A DNA stretch of 64,000 bases from Dolomedes plantarius (lineage: Eukaryota > Arthropoda > Arachnida > Araneae > Dolomedidae): the NCBI GenBank assembly GCA_907164885.2, contig OU015493.1, positions 119,213,693 through 119,277,692 on the forward strand, written 5' to 3'. Under the pieces are notes generated by a model that worked only from the letters and a program-made list of their open reading frames with translations, was not told the DNA's origin and did no database searches. The position numbers were made by a program, and so were the translations under genes. This document shows, in pieces, positions 43,784-56,500 of this stretch. Positions within the stretch are counted from its first letter, which is position 1. Every line of letters begins with the position of its first letter.

Positions 43784-44015
43784 CTGCAATGAAAAGCGAC
43801 CTGCTGAGTCAAATTTGGCCAATAAGAGTACACGGAGAAGCGAGGCATCAATGAGAAGTTGGGAAGATACAGAGTAGATGTTAAGAGTTATCAGTTTTTC
43901 TGTAAGATTTCGGAACAGTACATCCAGAAACAAAGGCTCCAAAGCAAACAAAATTTTATTAATTGAAACTTATTGTAAAGTAATCTAACAATACTTTGTG
44001 ACGAGTTTTTGTTAA

Positions 44016-44598
44016 CCCTTCAGCTGGCGCGCCCATGTACAAAGTGCAACATTTTCGTAATTTTGAATGGTTTGTTTTTTCATGGAAGGTTTGAATGTTC
44101 TAAGCAGTTTCTATTTATAACTACACCATTTCTAATGCAGGTATGATTTTCTGATCCTTGTATTCCTTTCATTGTTAGTCGTGATTTAACCGTGGTAAAT
44201 CAGCGATTATACTGGATTACAATACGACAAAAGCAGGAGTTGATGTAGTCCATCAAATGTGCAGCTATTACAAGGGATCCCCGCATATCATGAAGATGGA
44301 TTCTCTCATTGTTTTTTAGGATTTTAGACATAATAGGAATCAATTCGAAAGTTGTCCTTAGATCCAATAAACCAGACAGTTTTGAAATAAGGCGATTGTA
44401 TCTTCATTCTTTGGCCTTTAATTATAAATATATCTCAATATTATCAACATTTTATATCTTGTTATAAAATGCAGAATTATTATTTTCAATTTGAAAAAAA
44501 AGCTTATTACAAAAGAAATAATCAAGGTTGAAAGAGACGTTACACTTTGTGCCACGCCTGCCTACTGGTGTTCCAAAAATTGGCGCCCCCTTGAAGGG
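44016..44598 (+). mobile_element. piggyBac element relic
   Basis: Flanked by TTAA on both sides (44012-44015, 44599-44602) with ends CCCTTCAGCTGGCGCGCCC and GGCGCCCCCTTGAAGGG, the CCC-starting inverted termini of piggyBac. Inside, about 44218-44330, the plus strand reads YNTTKAGVDVVHQMCSYY, a clear version of the piggyBac motif YNxTKGGVDxxDQMC, with the second Asp changed to His. About 583 bp, internally deleted. Confidence 0.85.
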
Positions 44599-46244
44599 TT
44601 AATAATAGTTTTCAATGTCTTTGGATAGTCACACAGAGTGATGATTCCTCCAAACTTTATCAATGAGGTTATTTTAAATATGTGAATAAAAATGGCATAA
44701 ACGGGAAATATTTAAGTCTACTTAATTCTAGACCATCGAAGATTAAACGGCGAAGTTTGTCAAAGAGCTCTCATTCAGTTAGTATTTTTAAATTACAAAG
44801 TGCTACTATTCAGACCATCAGCACCCTACACGTATGGGACGAAATCTTCTTAGGATCAGACGATGTTATATTTGGAAGTCCTAGAATTTATAAGTTTGTG
44901 CTTTTGTAGGTACGTATTATTAACTTCGCTATACCTTTTGCATAAAACTATACTTGTGACTCTTTCGAGTTGATAATAGTAAATTATTTAGTTTATGGAA
45001 ATTCGATCTCATTTTCTACAGTTTTTTTAAGACAACATGGTGTTATATCTACATATTTTGACAGTTATCAAAGAGGCTAGTTACAAGAGCGGCTTCTCCA
45101 AGAAGAGAGTGAATCTGCACTATCACTCCTAAGCGTAAAAATTTCAAATGTAATAATGTTGCTTAGTATTCATAAGCAAACCTTTAATAAACTCTATGCT
45201 TTCTACTTAAAATAAAAGTAGTAGTCCCGATTAGTATTTATAAGTGATGCACAACGCGGATAGCCTACAGGTTTATAACGATCGATCTTCATGGAAGATC
45301 GTCGAGTCGATCACGCTCACCCTAAGATTTAAAGTTTTCAATTTAAGTTCTATACTCCATCTATAGAGCAGGTTTTTTTCCTAATTTTTCGAAATTAAAT
45401 ATTTTTTAGGTTAATTTTTAACCCCTTCTAGATTATTGAATAGCTTAAATGTACAGAATTCACAACATCAAAGCATACCAATAAAGTAGCTCGCTTTAAA
45501 CTTGTAAAGTTGTTAGTCTCAAGATTCAATATTAAAAAAAAAGCCAGTAAAATATTTTAAAAAACTACAGTTTTCTTCCAAAAAAAATTTGGATCCTAAA
45601 TAAGAAAATAATCGGAGTATTTTATTTGAAAAGGAAAATTACAGCTTTAAAATCTCATGCTTTGAATGAAATCCCCCCCCCCCCCCCATAAGTATTTATT
45701 ATCAAACGATTTCATCTAAATTTATTTTTAAATAAAATTTAAAATTCACATTTATTATCTATGCAGAAAGTATAAACCCGTCTACCTTTAGTCCGTCGTA
45801 GAGGTTTTTAGAGCATGGAAATCGATCGCAGCAGAGGACAAGCTGACTGTCCCCAATTTATAACGTTCATAAATCTCACCAAAAAATAATTTTTACCTCC
45901 CCGCAAGGCTATAAAACAACAAGATTGATGACTAAACCTACGTTTAAAAATATATAATTTCATTTCAACTCCATTCTCCTTTAACTTCTCTGCAGTATCA
46001 ACACAGAACAGCATTCTTATTTTCCATTGGTCATAAACGTATTGTAGCTCATCACGCGTTATCTATGCATTATTCAATGCGTCAGCTCTTGTTATTTCAA
46101 AATCTCTGTCATTTATACAAGTATTTCTCTTCAGGAGATATGTAACCGAGGCAAAACGAGATTTTTTTTAAGTACAGATTTGTCATCAGGCATTATAACA
46201 CAGAGCAAGGGCTGATAAGTATGGAAAATATTTTTGCACTATTT

Positions 46245-46430
46245 AAACATGTCACTGAGCATGCGCAGAAAGCAATTTTTCACAGAAATTGCAGTTACAA
46301 AAACCAAATTTGACACGCCTATAGATTAAAATCTTTCGTTTAAGACCACAATGAAGTAAATTGATGCAGTAGTTTTCTCTCACGGACTGCCCAAAGAATC
46401 GGCAAAGCAACTTAAATATATAGATAGGTT
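46245..46430 (-). mobile_element. Internal fragment of the TTAA/GGCTGCTGTG family
   Basis: In inverted orientation this matches about 31025-31215 of copy a (for example TCCGTGAGAGAAAACTACTG and CGCATGCTCAGTG). Terminal repeats are absent. Confidence 0.75.
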
Positions 46431-46689
46431 TTTCCCGCTTTGAAGCAAGCTTTTTCCCAACGTATGGAAAAAATACAACTTTTTCATGTGGTGCATGGCA
46501 ACGAATTAATGGAGTGAATGAAATTAAGATAAATTTGCAGATTGGGGTTGTCCAGAGTCAGTGTACCCCAACCTACTTTCAACTAATGTAGCTTGGTTTG
46601 CTTCCTGAAAGTATAGTCTTGTTATTTAACAGCCACACCTCGAATGAAACGAATAAAAAGTTTAAAGGAACTGATTCTTAGATACTTAC

Positions 46690-46786
46690 ACTTCTTTCTA
46701 CTTTAACTATACGTGAGGCTAAACTAATTTTCGATTCGTACACATCTACAGATTTGGACCCAGCTTTACCTAATATAGTGTCTAAC
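46690..46786 (-). CDS. KCNQ: KCNQ-type channel, exon between helices C and D
   Basis: 97 bp with a TTTCTGTGTTTGTAG acceptor and GTAAGT donor on the minus strand. It completes the Arg codon of the preceding exon and encodes LDTILGKAGSKSVDVYESKI then SLASRIVKVERS. This corresponds to the KCNQ segment after helix C, with the conserved SKISLASR..KVER pattern leading into helix D. Frame and phase join exactly with exons on both sides. Confidence 0.88.
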
Positions 46787-47894
46787 CTACAAACACAGAA
46801 AAAAATATTTAAATGCATAAAATGATTACTTAAATGCAAAATATTTTTAAATAAAGGTATTTTTAGAAGTTTATATGCTTTCAAACTTATTTGATCAATA
46901 TTGAGATAAATAACTAATTTAAAAGTTCACATACAAGCCATGTTAAAACAAAGGACGGATGAATTTTGACATCTGACCTCTCGTCTCAGGCATACGAGAG
47001 GTCAGATGATATACGAGAGGTCTCCTACAGTTTTCAAATAAGTTTACAAAATACTTAGATAAACGATATTGTACAGTCATTTATGTAATACCTGAAATAC
47101 ATTCATTAATTTTAGCAGAGCACATCCATGCTGCATAATGTGCTTTAAATGATTCCCTTATTTAGATATGTCCTATATTTAGAGAACTGGTTTGTCCGCA
47201 AAAAATAACATTAGAGAAAATAGTCAAATAAAGAAAAGCTTTTAATACTGATCGTTAGATCCTCAGTTAAGACAACACGTTCAGAATTATTTCTAACCGT
47301 TGATTTTACACAGGATTTTATGTTTAAAATATTAGTATATCTCCCCCACCAATATCTCGCCCTCTAATTACATACTATGATTCTGAAAACGTAATACTTT
47401 GGCATCCTTGTTGACCCTATTGAACAAATGAAGTTTTTAAAGGGATTTCTACTGTAAGATGTAGTTCTTAGGTAACTCAATGGCATTGATGATATCATTA
47501 AAATAGCAATAAATTATTTGAAAGCCAAACTACCTATTTTTACTTAAAAAAATCAATTTATATTGTTCAAATATGAATATATAATAATTATATTTTAAAT
47601 GAAATCAAATCTCAATTTAAAATTCCGAGGGATCATTTGGTCCAATTTTGTCCGAACAATGTGTCGTAAAGTTCCTTTTCATATTAATTTAGCTGTAAAT
47701 AGCAGCGTTGTTCTAAAAATTAAATTTAAATAATTCAAATCCAGAGTTTTATTATAATGAAATAAAATTTTGTGTGTGATATATAAATATTTACTCCCTG
47801 AGAGTTAAAAAAATACAGCATAAAAACTAAAATATAAAAATTTTGCATTTATAAGGGAAATAAACGATTGCTGTAAGCATGCAAAAAAGCTGAC
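46787..47894 (-). other. KCNQ intron
   Basis: 1108 bp, AT-rich. It holds a short perfect hairpin at 46970-47008 and no recognisable gene or transposon. Confidence 0.75.
46970..47008. repeat. 15-bp perfect hairpin with a third partial arm
   Basis: CATCTGACCTCTCGT (46970-46984) pairs with its complement at 46994-47008. A further ACGAGAGGTC at about 47013-47022 could compete for the same arm. Lies in a KCNQ intron. Confidence 0.8.
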
Positions 47895-48022
47895 CTGCAC
47901 TGTAAGTTCTTGACTCGACTCAGCAGATCTACATGACCAGCTGAATACTGTTCTATCACATCTTTGACATCATAAGGCTTAAGGGCTTCTTTGAACTTTC
48001 TTCTGGCAACAAAGTATTTGAT
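47895..48022 (-). CDS. KCNQ: KCNQ-type channel, helix B/C exon
   Basis: 128 bp; acceptor TTATTTTCCTTAG and donor GTCAGC on the minus strand. Encodes [20 protein letters not shown] then [20 protein letters not shown] and QC plus two bases of an Arg codon. This is the most conserved part of the KCNQ C-terminus: helix B binds the calmodulin N-lobe and helix C begins the assembly domain. [16 protein letters not shown] is a KCNQ hallmark and makes the identification secure. Confidence 0.92.
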
Positions 48023-48459
48023 CTAAGGAAAATAAGGAGATAATGGGAATCAATATTTATATGACACATAATAAGAGAGCTCTTTAGTGCCACACTTTTA
48101 CAGACTTTTCTTTACAATCCAAACATTATACTAAGAATGAAAGTTTTCAACAAAAATATCGAAATAACTACGAAGTTATGATTTGTTTTAAAATAGTTTT
48201 TTTGAAAATAATTTTCATATTTTTAAAATTCTGAAAGTTTAAAAATCCTTTGAAAAATCTACTGTCGTTATAAAAATGCTACAATTCTAAAATGATGGCT
48301 GTTTGTAATTTTACAAAAATTATTTGGCAATCTTTGTAATTTAATTCCATTTTGTCCGAGTTGGGACTTTCACTAGTCCGTCTCACCAGATGAAGAATAT
48401 AGCAAAATTTAGATAGGGTAATATTTTACTAGGAAGTCAGCAGAAAAACCACATTATGA

Positions 48460-48513
48460 TATAAAGTATTGTATAATACATCACATTGTAGTGTGCCTAT
48501 ACAATACTTTATA
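48460..48513. repeat. 16-bp perfect hairpin, 22-base loop
   Basis: TATAAAGTATTGTATA (48460-48475) and its complement (48498-48513). AT-rich, so it may arise by chance; located in a KCNQ intron. Confidence 0.65.
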
Positions 48514-51500
48514 ATCAACAGAAATACAAAGCAGATGCTCAAACGTTTCGCCTATCAGATCGAAGACTTCTTATTATCCATCCTCATCAACCCAAAATGA
48601 TGGCCAAACGTTTATAAGCGATGTTAGCTCTGAGTCCTTTCTATTATTTATTGTCTCGTTTCATAACTGAACTTCATGATTCGGCATTCAGTATTTAGAA
48701 AGTATATACTATTAAAAAAAAAAAGTTTTCCTCCTGCATTCGGTAAAATATTTAAAATATGGAGCTAAAATTCTTGTTGAATTTTAACCATGGTTTTCCC
48801 TTCTACATAAGCTTTGCCGTAAATCTTTAGCTCATTTTTAAACATAGTTGATCTGGGAGTTCTATCTGGTCACATCAAAATCTTTTTAAACCTAAAAACA
48901 GGGACATTCCCTTTGCAGGGTTATATTCAGGTCAACATTCCCTTCTATTCGGATTCCAGTGATCTTTCTGGGCTCGTTCTAGATCAGTCCTATCCTCATC
49001 ATATGCCTCATTTGTCTACTAATGTGTCATTTAACCATGTGAAAGAGGATCATTTCTGACCCATTCCGTTGTGCTCCGTCGTCCGTACTCTGCCTTTTTG
49101 ATATATCAATGATACATATTTTACATGTGATTATATGATTATATATTTTCTTTAGGATCCAAAGGTACGAAGCTAACATTCTAGATAGTTTGGTTGTGCA
49201 TGATAGAAATATCAGAATCGAAGAATAAAAATTTAAAGATAGTAAAGCAATATTATGACCTGTTGGGAAATGTATGGGATGGAAAAAAGCTGCAAGTTCC
49301 TACATTTTGGCGTATTTGTAAAACATTATGGCGTATTTGTTAGAACTTGTTAAAAGTTCTTCAAGTAGTCTATCTCTTTCTCACACACACTACACATTGG
49401 ACAGCAGTAGATCATACATCATATATTAAAATAGTTCTTACACTCTTATTTTGTAAAGTAATGAGTTTATAAGAATGGCTAAATTTGATTTAATTAACAT
49501 GTACTGACTCGTAGATGGTCAGTCATTATTGATATTTCATTAAAGTCATGCCATTATGTGTCCATATGGTCAGGAATACGTAGGATGATCCACAATAGAC
49601 GATCATAGGTACGATGGTATTATGAGGAAAAATGGACGATCATAGGTAATCACAGGATAAGTTATCTACTTAGGATGTCTAGCCATTATAGATTTGTCCT
49701 TATTCTAACCAGTGGGCATTCACTGTAGATTGCCAGTCAATATAGATTTTTCTCTGAATGATGAGTGATCAGAAGGATAAGAGCAAATCTAAGTAGTGAA
49801 ACAAACTAAATCATAGCCTTGAGCTTCTGTTCTTCAATTTAGTTGTAAAATCAACTAAACTCAAGAACAATAATATAGAAAACACCTGACCAACAAAGTT
49901 TATCCTCCTCGAAACTTACACCCTTTAATACCTAAAGTTAAATTCCATAACTCTCTCTCCACGACCTACTTCCAAGAATAAATGTTTACATTGGGCCCTA
50001 GGCTTTCGTTTCGCTGAAGGTTTGAATGTTGTCCCGTTGGGTTGGCTGGCTATAGAGAATGCCCATGTGCTTAACCAACATTTGATTACAACTAAGCCTT
50101 GCTAGCTGGCTTGGGAAACTCACAATGTAGCTCGTTGCCCAGTATGAGCATATTGTTGTATGAGCAGCCCTTTACGAGAGTACGTCATTCTACTGATTTC
50201 TTTTTATTCCAGAGAGTGTGGTTTTTCACCTCTCCTTCCAAAAACGAATAGAGGGCAAGGTTAATTATGAAAGTATTTGTCCGAAGACTTCAGCAGATGA
50301 GAAAGCTTTAAGGGCTTGAATTCCCTCCTGAGGCCTCTGGCAAGTCCCTCTTTGTGTGCCCCTATAGCGAGAAAAGGAGGACAAGAAATACAGCTAAAAG
50401 CTGATTTATTAACAGATTTAGACAAATGGTCAAACACTCTTTTGTACAGTTGATTCGCAAGTTGAATAAAAGTAACTGCATCAGCTTGAAACCTCACCTA
50501 AGAATTGGTACGCTAGTTAGTAGGCCACTAACGTGGTAGAGTCGAACTCATCACTGAGCATAAACTTTTCTAACTCTTCCCCTCCTTATATTCGGTGTAG
50601 AACGACAACGCTGTTGTGAAATGAGTGAATAGAAATGCAAGGAAGTAACTAAATAGCTAGGAAAAGAATAATTAACCCGAGGGAGAAATACAAAAGTTTG
50701 AAAGGGTGAGCTGGGTGTCCCAAAGTAAACATTGAAAATTTGTTAGGAATCAGATAATAATTACATAATATTAACTCTTTTTTGGTTAACCAATTCTCAA
50801 CTAAAAATAGTTTGGATTTCTCACATACTGCTGTGCAAAAAAATTGAACACAAAATTAGTTCTCGATACATGGTGGGGGAAAAATGATAAACGTTAAGAG
50901 ACCTTTCGCCTCAGAGAAAACTCTTTAAGAAGTTATAAGAGTTTGCTGAAAAAACCTGATTAACAGTAAAAAGTGGTCTATGAGTATCGTAGTGAGCAAG
51001 CTAAAAAAGTACCTTTTAATATTTACCAGAGAGTACACTGTCAGTAAACAATGAAAATCTAATTCCATTTGGATATTTAATCAGCAAGTTATTTGACACC
51101 AATTAATAATTTTCATGTTGCCAGTTTCACCAGAGATTTCAGGTTTTCTAGTAGTCCGGATTTCATTGTTAACACAATGTAGCTATTCATAAGCTATAGA
51201 GTGAAGATCAATTCCATTTCACACAAAGAAGGGAAAAATAATAAAAAAGCATAACATATTGATACTTTATATAGAAAGGGAACTTCACAATAACTTTTGC
51301 GTGTTTTGATAAGGTGTCACGCAACTCTAATTATTGCAGATAGTTCTGTTGTCAGGAGAAATAGAATTGGATAAAACAAATATTACGAGTCCAGTTATGA
51401 AAGCAAAGAAAAGGGTTACAAAAGAAGCACTAAAGATCGTCTTCAATACTTGCATAATAGTGAATTAGGTAAGAAGTGATAATTGCATAAATAACTTTGA

Positions 51501-53109
51501 TTTCGCACTGAAACCTAATTGAAGAGTGGATGAGGGCTAAACAGCTGGGATGAGAATTTGAAAACACGAATGCATCTTTAAAAATAGCTACAGATGTAGC
51601 AAAAATAAACTCTACTAAATTATAACGAAGTCAAAACACTTATTATTGCATGTTACAATTATGTGTTCTTACCACAAAGAACACATACAGACAAATTAAA
51701 ATTACAAGATGCTGAGTAAATAATGTCGAGACAGGTAAATCAAAACCGAAGCAGAAAACATAAATTATGTCACTCTAAATACCTTCTCAAGTCTCAATTA
51801 AAGAAGATAAATAAAACCCTTATTTTGGTTTACCCAACTTGCATACGAGCATTAGGTTAAAGTGTTCATCTAGGATTAAGTATAGATTAGGATTAAAGTA
51901 CACATTTTATTGGAATATGAAATTACATACCTTTGATGCCTGACAGTCTTATCTAACAGTATGTCCAGAGAAAATTATATTGTGGCAGCCTCCTAGTAGG
52001 AACAGTACTAGGCAGAACAACTGGGCTTCCATACCCCGATTAAGTACCTCGGGGGAGCCGAGGAAAGGAAACTTAAGACCGTTCAAGATGTCCTGCGCTA
52101 GGATATCTGGTATTAAGCTGTTAACAGTTATTCTTCAACTACTTGGAAGTTGCGAGAGGGAGAAGTTGCGTAGATCGGACATGTGCATGTAATGTTGCTT
52201 GATGCTCCATAATTATGGTCTAAAGAGTTTGAAGAGACTATAAGGGGTAATATTGTTAACTCTACCCAATGTTTCTTAAAACATCCATAACAATTCGTTC
52301 CGTGGATATAGCCTTAATGGTGGTATCAACGTGGGAAAATTGTTTCTATGTTGCGGTGTATCATTTCCGTAACGATGCTAAAACAGGACACAAGCACCAA
52401 ATTGTCGTCACGTAAATAAGTGAACATATTCTTCATGACTTTTCCAAGGAGAATATTGTCCAAGGTACCACCTCTTTCAGTGATTATTCTTCTTCTCATA
52501 CGGAGTCCTTTACTCGTATTCAAACAACACCGTACATATGATCGTCCACACGACGTGACAGAATATGGGAAGAAAGTGACCCTTTTTCAACCGATCTACG
52601 CAATGGTCCATCACCCAATATTTGAGAGCCAACTTGGCCCTTTCGATAGGATTAGCTGAAGTATTCCAAATGGCCAGCGGCTACGCATGTGTACTGGAAG
52701 CAGTGTTTGATGCACTGTGTCTTGTGAAGCATTAATACCGTTTCTGGGTTAAAATAACCCATGATAGTAGTTGTTTTACAAAAAAGGTTCTCGGCTGAAG
52801 AGACGTGGCAGCCCACAATGTAATTTCTGGCGATTTTTCCCCTTGACTAGTTGTAGATTCTCATTACGACTTGTCCATGGTGAATATGGATCGCGATGAT
52901 CCTTGTTATTTCTAAAATATTGTGATAGAGTCGTTTGGCCGCATAATACCCCAGTTTGATTTTTACAAAAGTCATTCATATTTGTAAATCTGCTCACATT
53001 TTCTATATATCGTCATCATAAATCTGCATCTGGATCGGGCTTTAAACACGTCTTGACTACACTTAAACTGACCATCTGATTCCCATACCCATTTTTTACT
53101 TCGTAGCTA

Positions 53110-53251
53110 CAATGCAGCTACTGGATAGTCGTAGATATCTAGTAGCTGCATTGTACTGGATATCTAGGACTAGTATATCGTAGATATCCAGTCGTCCTTA
53201 TCTATGTATGTAGTGTACTGGATATCTACGATAAGTCGTAGATATCCAGTA
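53110..53251. repeat. Cluster of short perfect palindromes
   Basis: CAATGCAGCTACT (53110-53122) pairs with 53141-53153. TACTGGATATCTACGA (53216-53231) pairs perfectly with 53236-53251 around TAAG. The words ACTGGATATCTA and CAGTAGCTGCATTG recur on both strands through the cluster. No coding potential. Confidence 0.85.
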
Positions 53252-53460
53252 GCTGCATTGATCTCTCGAACGTCTTTTGCATCGTACGAGAGAGGTCATA
53301 ATGTTTAGGCAGGTTTAAAAGTTATACGAAAAGCCCTTAAAAGCATTATCAGATACTAATCATGATAACAAATGTATTGAACGAAATGTTAAATAGCGTT
53401 TGAAACCTTTCACGATGTAATGTGTCAGAAAATCTACGCAAGTGCGAAGGATCTGCTTAC

Positions 53461-53534
53461 TTTTCTCAAAGCACGAATGGCATTCTTGTGTTTTTTCGTC
53501 AAAACTGCGAGTCTCGGTTCCTCGGGATCCTCGT
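53461..53534 (-). CDS. KCNQ: KCNQ-type channel, exon before helix B
   Basis: 74 bp; acceptor CTCGTTTTTCTAG and donor GTAAGC on the minus strand. After two bases of a split Asp codon it encodes EDPEEPRLAVLTKKHKNAIR then ALRK, joining in frame to [10 protein letters not shown] of the next exon. The resulting [17 protein letters not shown] is the usual start of KCNQ helix B. The acidic DEDPEEP stretch fits the end of the helix A-B linker. Upstream exons (voltage sensor, pore, helix A) were not found in the window. Confidence 0.8.
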
Positions 53535-56500
53535 CTAGAAAAACGAGAGAAGAGAAGAAAATAACAGTGAGGAACAAAAATCCTGAAGGTAAAATATTTG
53601 TTGACCAAAGAGGATGAGAGGGAGATGGCAATAAAGGTTTTTTTAAGATGTGAGAGGCGAGGAATCATTTTAAAGTTCCATCTTAATACTGATATGAAAT
53701 ATGCTATGGTGAGAGAGCTTTACTTTATAACTACCTTTGAATAACTTAAATGTGAGCATTGTGAGCACTAAAATTAAAAGAAAAATCACAATATGATTTT
53801 AAAATATTAATGTTTACCCGAGGATTAAAAAAAGCTGGAAATACATTTCAGTATTTACAAGCACACTTTAAAGGAAATATATAATTATTAAGAAGTTTGC
53901 CTGGATTTTTACTGCAGATACATTAACATGCATTTCACAAAACTCACTAAATTAAGTTTGGAAGCGGTAGCCGTTGTATCGTAAAGTAGACTTTAATATC
54001 AGTAAGATCATATTTTAGCAGTTTAAACAAATTAAAAGTTCATTAGTAAAAGTTTTATTTTGACTAAATACTGGGTATTTTTCACTGTTATTGTTTACAA
54101 GAACAAATTACGAAATGTTCAAAAAGAATTTTTTTGTTTTGTTTTACAAGTAAGCTAAACTAAAAATTCTGCATCGAAATTAAATATAAAGGTGCTCTAT
54201 ATTTCAACAGTTCAGCGTTCACTGCTGAGTACAACAGTCCTGAAAGCTTTCGTATTTATTTTTTTAATTTAGATCAAATGAGACTGACTATAATTTCTCA
54301 CAGTTAAGTTATCAAATTAATTTTCAGGAAAAAAAAGTTAACATTTCCGAAATGTATTTCGAAATTCGATTTTAAGCGAAGTAAATTTATGACACAGTTG
54401 GAGTATTTCGCAATGGAATTCAGCTTTTCATGACGTTTAAAGCAATAAAAAACATTTACCATATAGTCTCACCGCCTCATCATGAAGCTATAAAGTAAAG
54501 CATGTATAGAGATCACAATGAAAATATAACAAATGCGAGTGTTTGACTACAAAATTGCTGAACAGGAGAAATTAGTGATTAAACTATAATGACATCCAAT
54601 AAAGAAATCATACAAATACTTTCATTTAGTTCAAGAGAAATTATGACAAACTTTACTAGAGAAAATGTTAGATTCTATAATACAATCTAATTTACAATAT
54701 AAATAGTAATTTTTACATCTAAGCACTGATAACTACATGTTAGTTATAATTAAATTCCAAGCTGAAAGTTAAGTTCACTAAAATATTTCATAACACTATG
54801 ATAAATTAAAATTAAACAAATCAGTTTACAATGAATAAAATAAATACAAATAAAAAACATGCAATATCGTACGCAATGTTTCTACTACGCCATGCTGCAC
54901 AAAGAAACTTTGCAAATTATAAAACATTAAACTCCGTTGCACAATCTCTAAAGCTGTAAGTATAGGGTTTTTTCATCACATGCTTTCATTCACCGAAACA
55001 CTTCTAAAGGTTCCATTAAATGCTTGGAACAAAAGATAGCATAAAGAAAGTAAAATGAAGAGTTAAGTACTCTTCATGAGAGATAAAGTGCCCGCACAAA
55101 TGGAAAGTGTTCATTAGCATAAAATAAATTCATCATTTCTTTTACAATCGAAATAATCTGCTTTATTATTTTTAAAACTTTTAATTTCATAACTCAGCAC
55201 TGTTCTATGATTTCGCTAGAGAATTATATGTAGACAGTTTATGTTTCGTAAAATTTAAAATGTAGCGGCAAAAAAAATTAAATGATATTTGAGAACATTT
55301 TTATTTATTTCCAATAACACGCGAAAAACTACGCCATAAAAGCATACTTTGTCTAAAGGATAAAGGAAAATGATTTGAGCTATACGTGTATTTTTTTATT
55401 ACCATATTTTAGTCATTACTTTCCATCATTTTGCTAAAATATTCAAATATTTATTCTCAGATGTTCCCAGAAACCATATTTACACCAGAAAAGTTGACAA
55501 ACTGAATATGATTGACGCTGAACTTAAGCTCTTATTTTTTGTAATTTAAAAAAATACAAGTCTAGTAAAGTGGATTGCATAAAACTACTTATCGAAGGTG
55601 GGACTTTTTAATCGATCATATTTTGTATAATACTATTAATTTGCTCCAAACTTTTATAGGCAGAAGCACGGAATGTTATTCAGGTTCTCTGATACCGATA
55701 TTAAAAGAATTTCACTTACAAATGTTTTATAGTCAAGTAGATTCCTTAGTGTTGAATTTTAGTAATATTATGATAGATGATTGTGTTTCACCATTCATTG
55801 TAGTTATAAATATTCAGTTTCCTCACAACGTAATTTCAAAGTTAACACACTCGCCCCCTTTCAAAAAGGTACGTCAACCATTTATTATTATAAAGTTTAA
55901 ATTTTAAGAACGAAAATAGTTACGCTTTATATTTAAAAATTATTTATGTGATCTCACGTGTGTTTCTCAACTGAATTACTCTGATTATCAGAATACTCTT
56001 TACTGTTTGACGATGAGATGATTTGTTATTAAAATTTGCGACGCATTATTTTGACTCTCGTTTTACCTTGATTATTTATTGAGTACTAAGTATTATTGAA
56101 AAAGAAATTTACGAAAAAATTATTGATTAATTTAAGATGCAATACCAATCTAACAATTGATCAATTAAGATCTACTTCCGTTTATAGAAACACAAAAATT
56201 AAACGCTACAGATATTTGCAGTCTTTGACTGTCGCTCTGATTCCTGTATATTTATCACACAACAATTAAGATTCTGCTCATAATGTATGGTAATTTAAAA
56301 AAATATGACTGTTTTCATCCATTTTTTTAAAGGAAAAGAACACAAAAAGGAAAGACTTTATTTAATTGGCAGTTATTGCAAAAATAAATTCGAAAATACT
56401 GCGAAATATATTTCTACTCTTTTTAATAGTGGAAGAAATAAAATGTATTTATTATGCTTCCAAGTAGGATACTTAGTAAATCAGTTACCACACACACGCT

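Larger units (their letters stand above)
43784..46689 (-). other. KCNQ intron with a piggyBac relic
   Basis: 2906 bp with GTAAGT donor (minus strand, at 46689) and TTTTCATTGCAG acceptor. Contains a TTAA-flanked piggyBac relic (44016-44598) and a fragment of the GGCTGCTGTG family (46245-46430). Confidence 0.8.
48023..53460 (-). other. KCNQ intron
   Basis: 5438 bp between two recognised exons. Short frames at 50261-50497, 51980-52192 and 52326-52997 are not recognised. It contains a short hairpin (48460-48513) and a palindrome cluster (53110-53251). Confidence 0.7.

Noticed and set aside
43252..43877. Extra frames opposite or overlapping the KCNQ terminal exon
   Set aside because: The region is GC-rich with few stops. 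Splice sites and homology support only the minus frame ending at 43199.
43784..43951. Upstream extension of the KCNQ terminal exon frame (MFALEPLFLDVL...)
   Set aside because: It lies before a consensus acceptor, and the exon junction fits KCNQ exactly without it, so it is intronic.
50261..50497. Minus 78-codon frame in a KCNQ intron
   Set aside because: No recognisable domain, no splice context and no family resemblance; likely chance.
52326..52997. Frames on both strands in a less AT-rich part of the intron
   Set aside because: Opposite frames overlap, no conserved motif; may be an old unidentifiable repeat.
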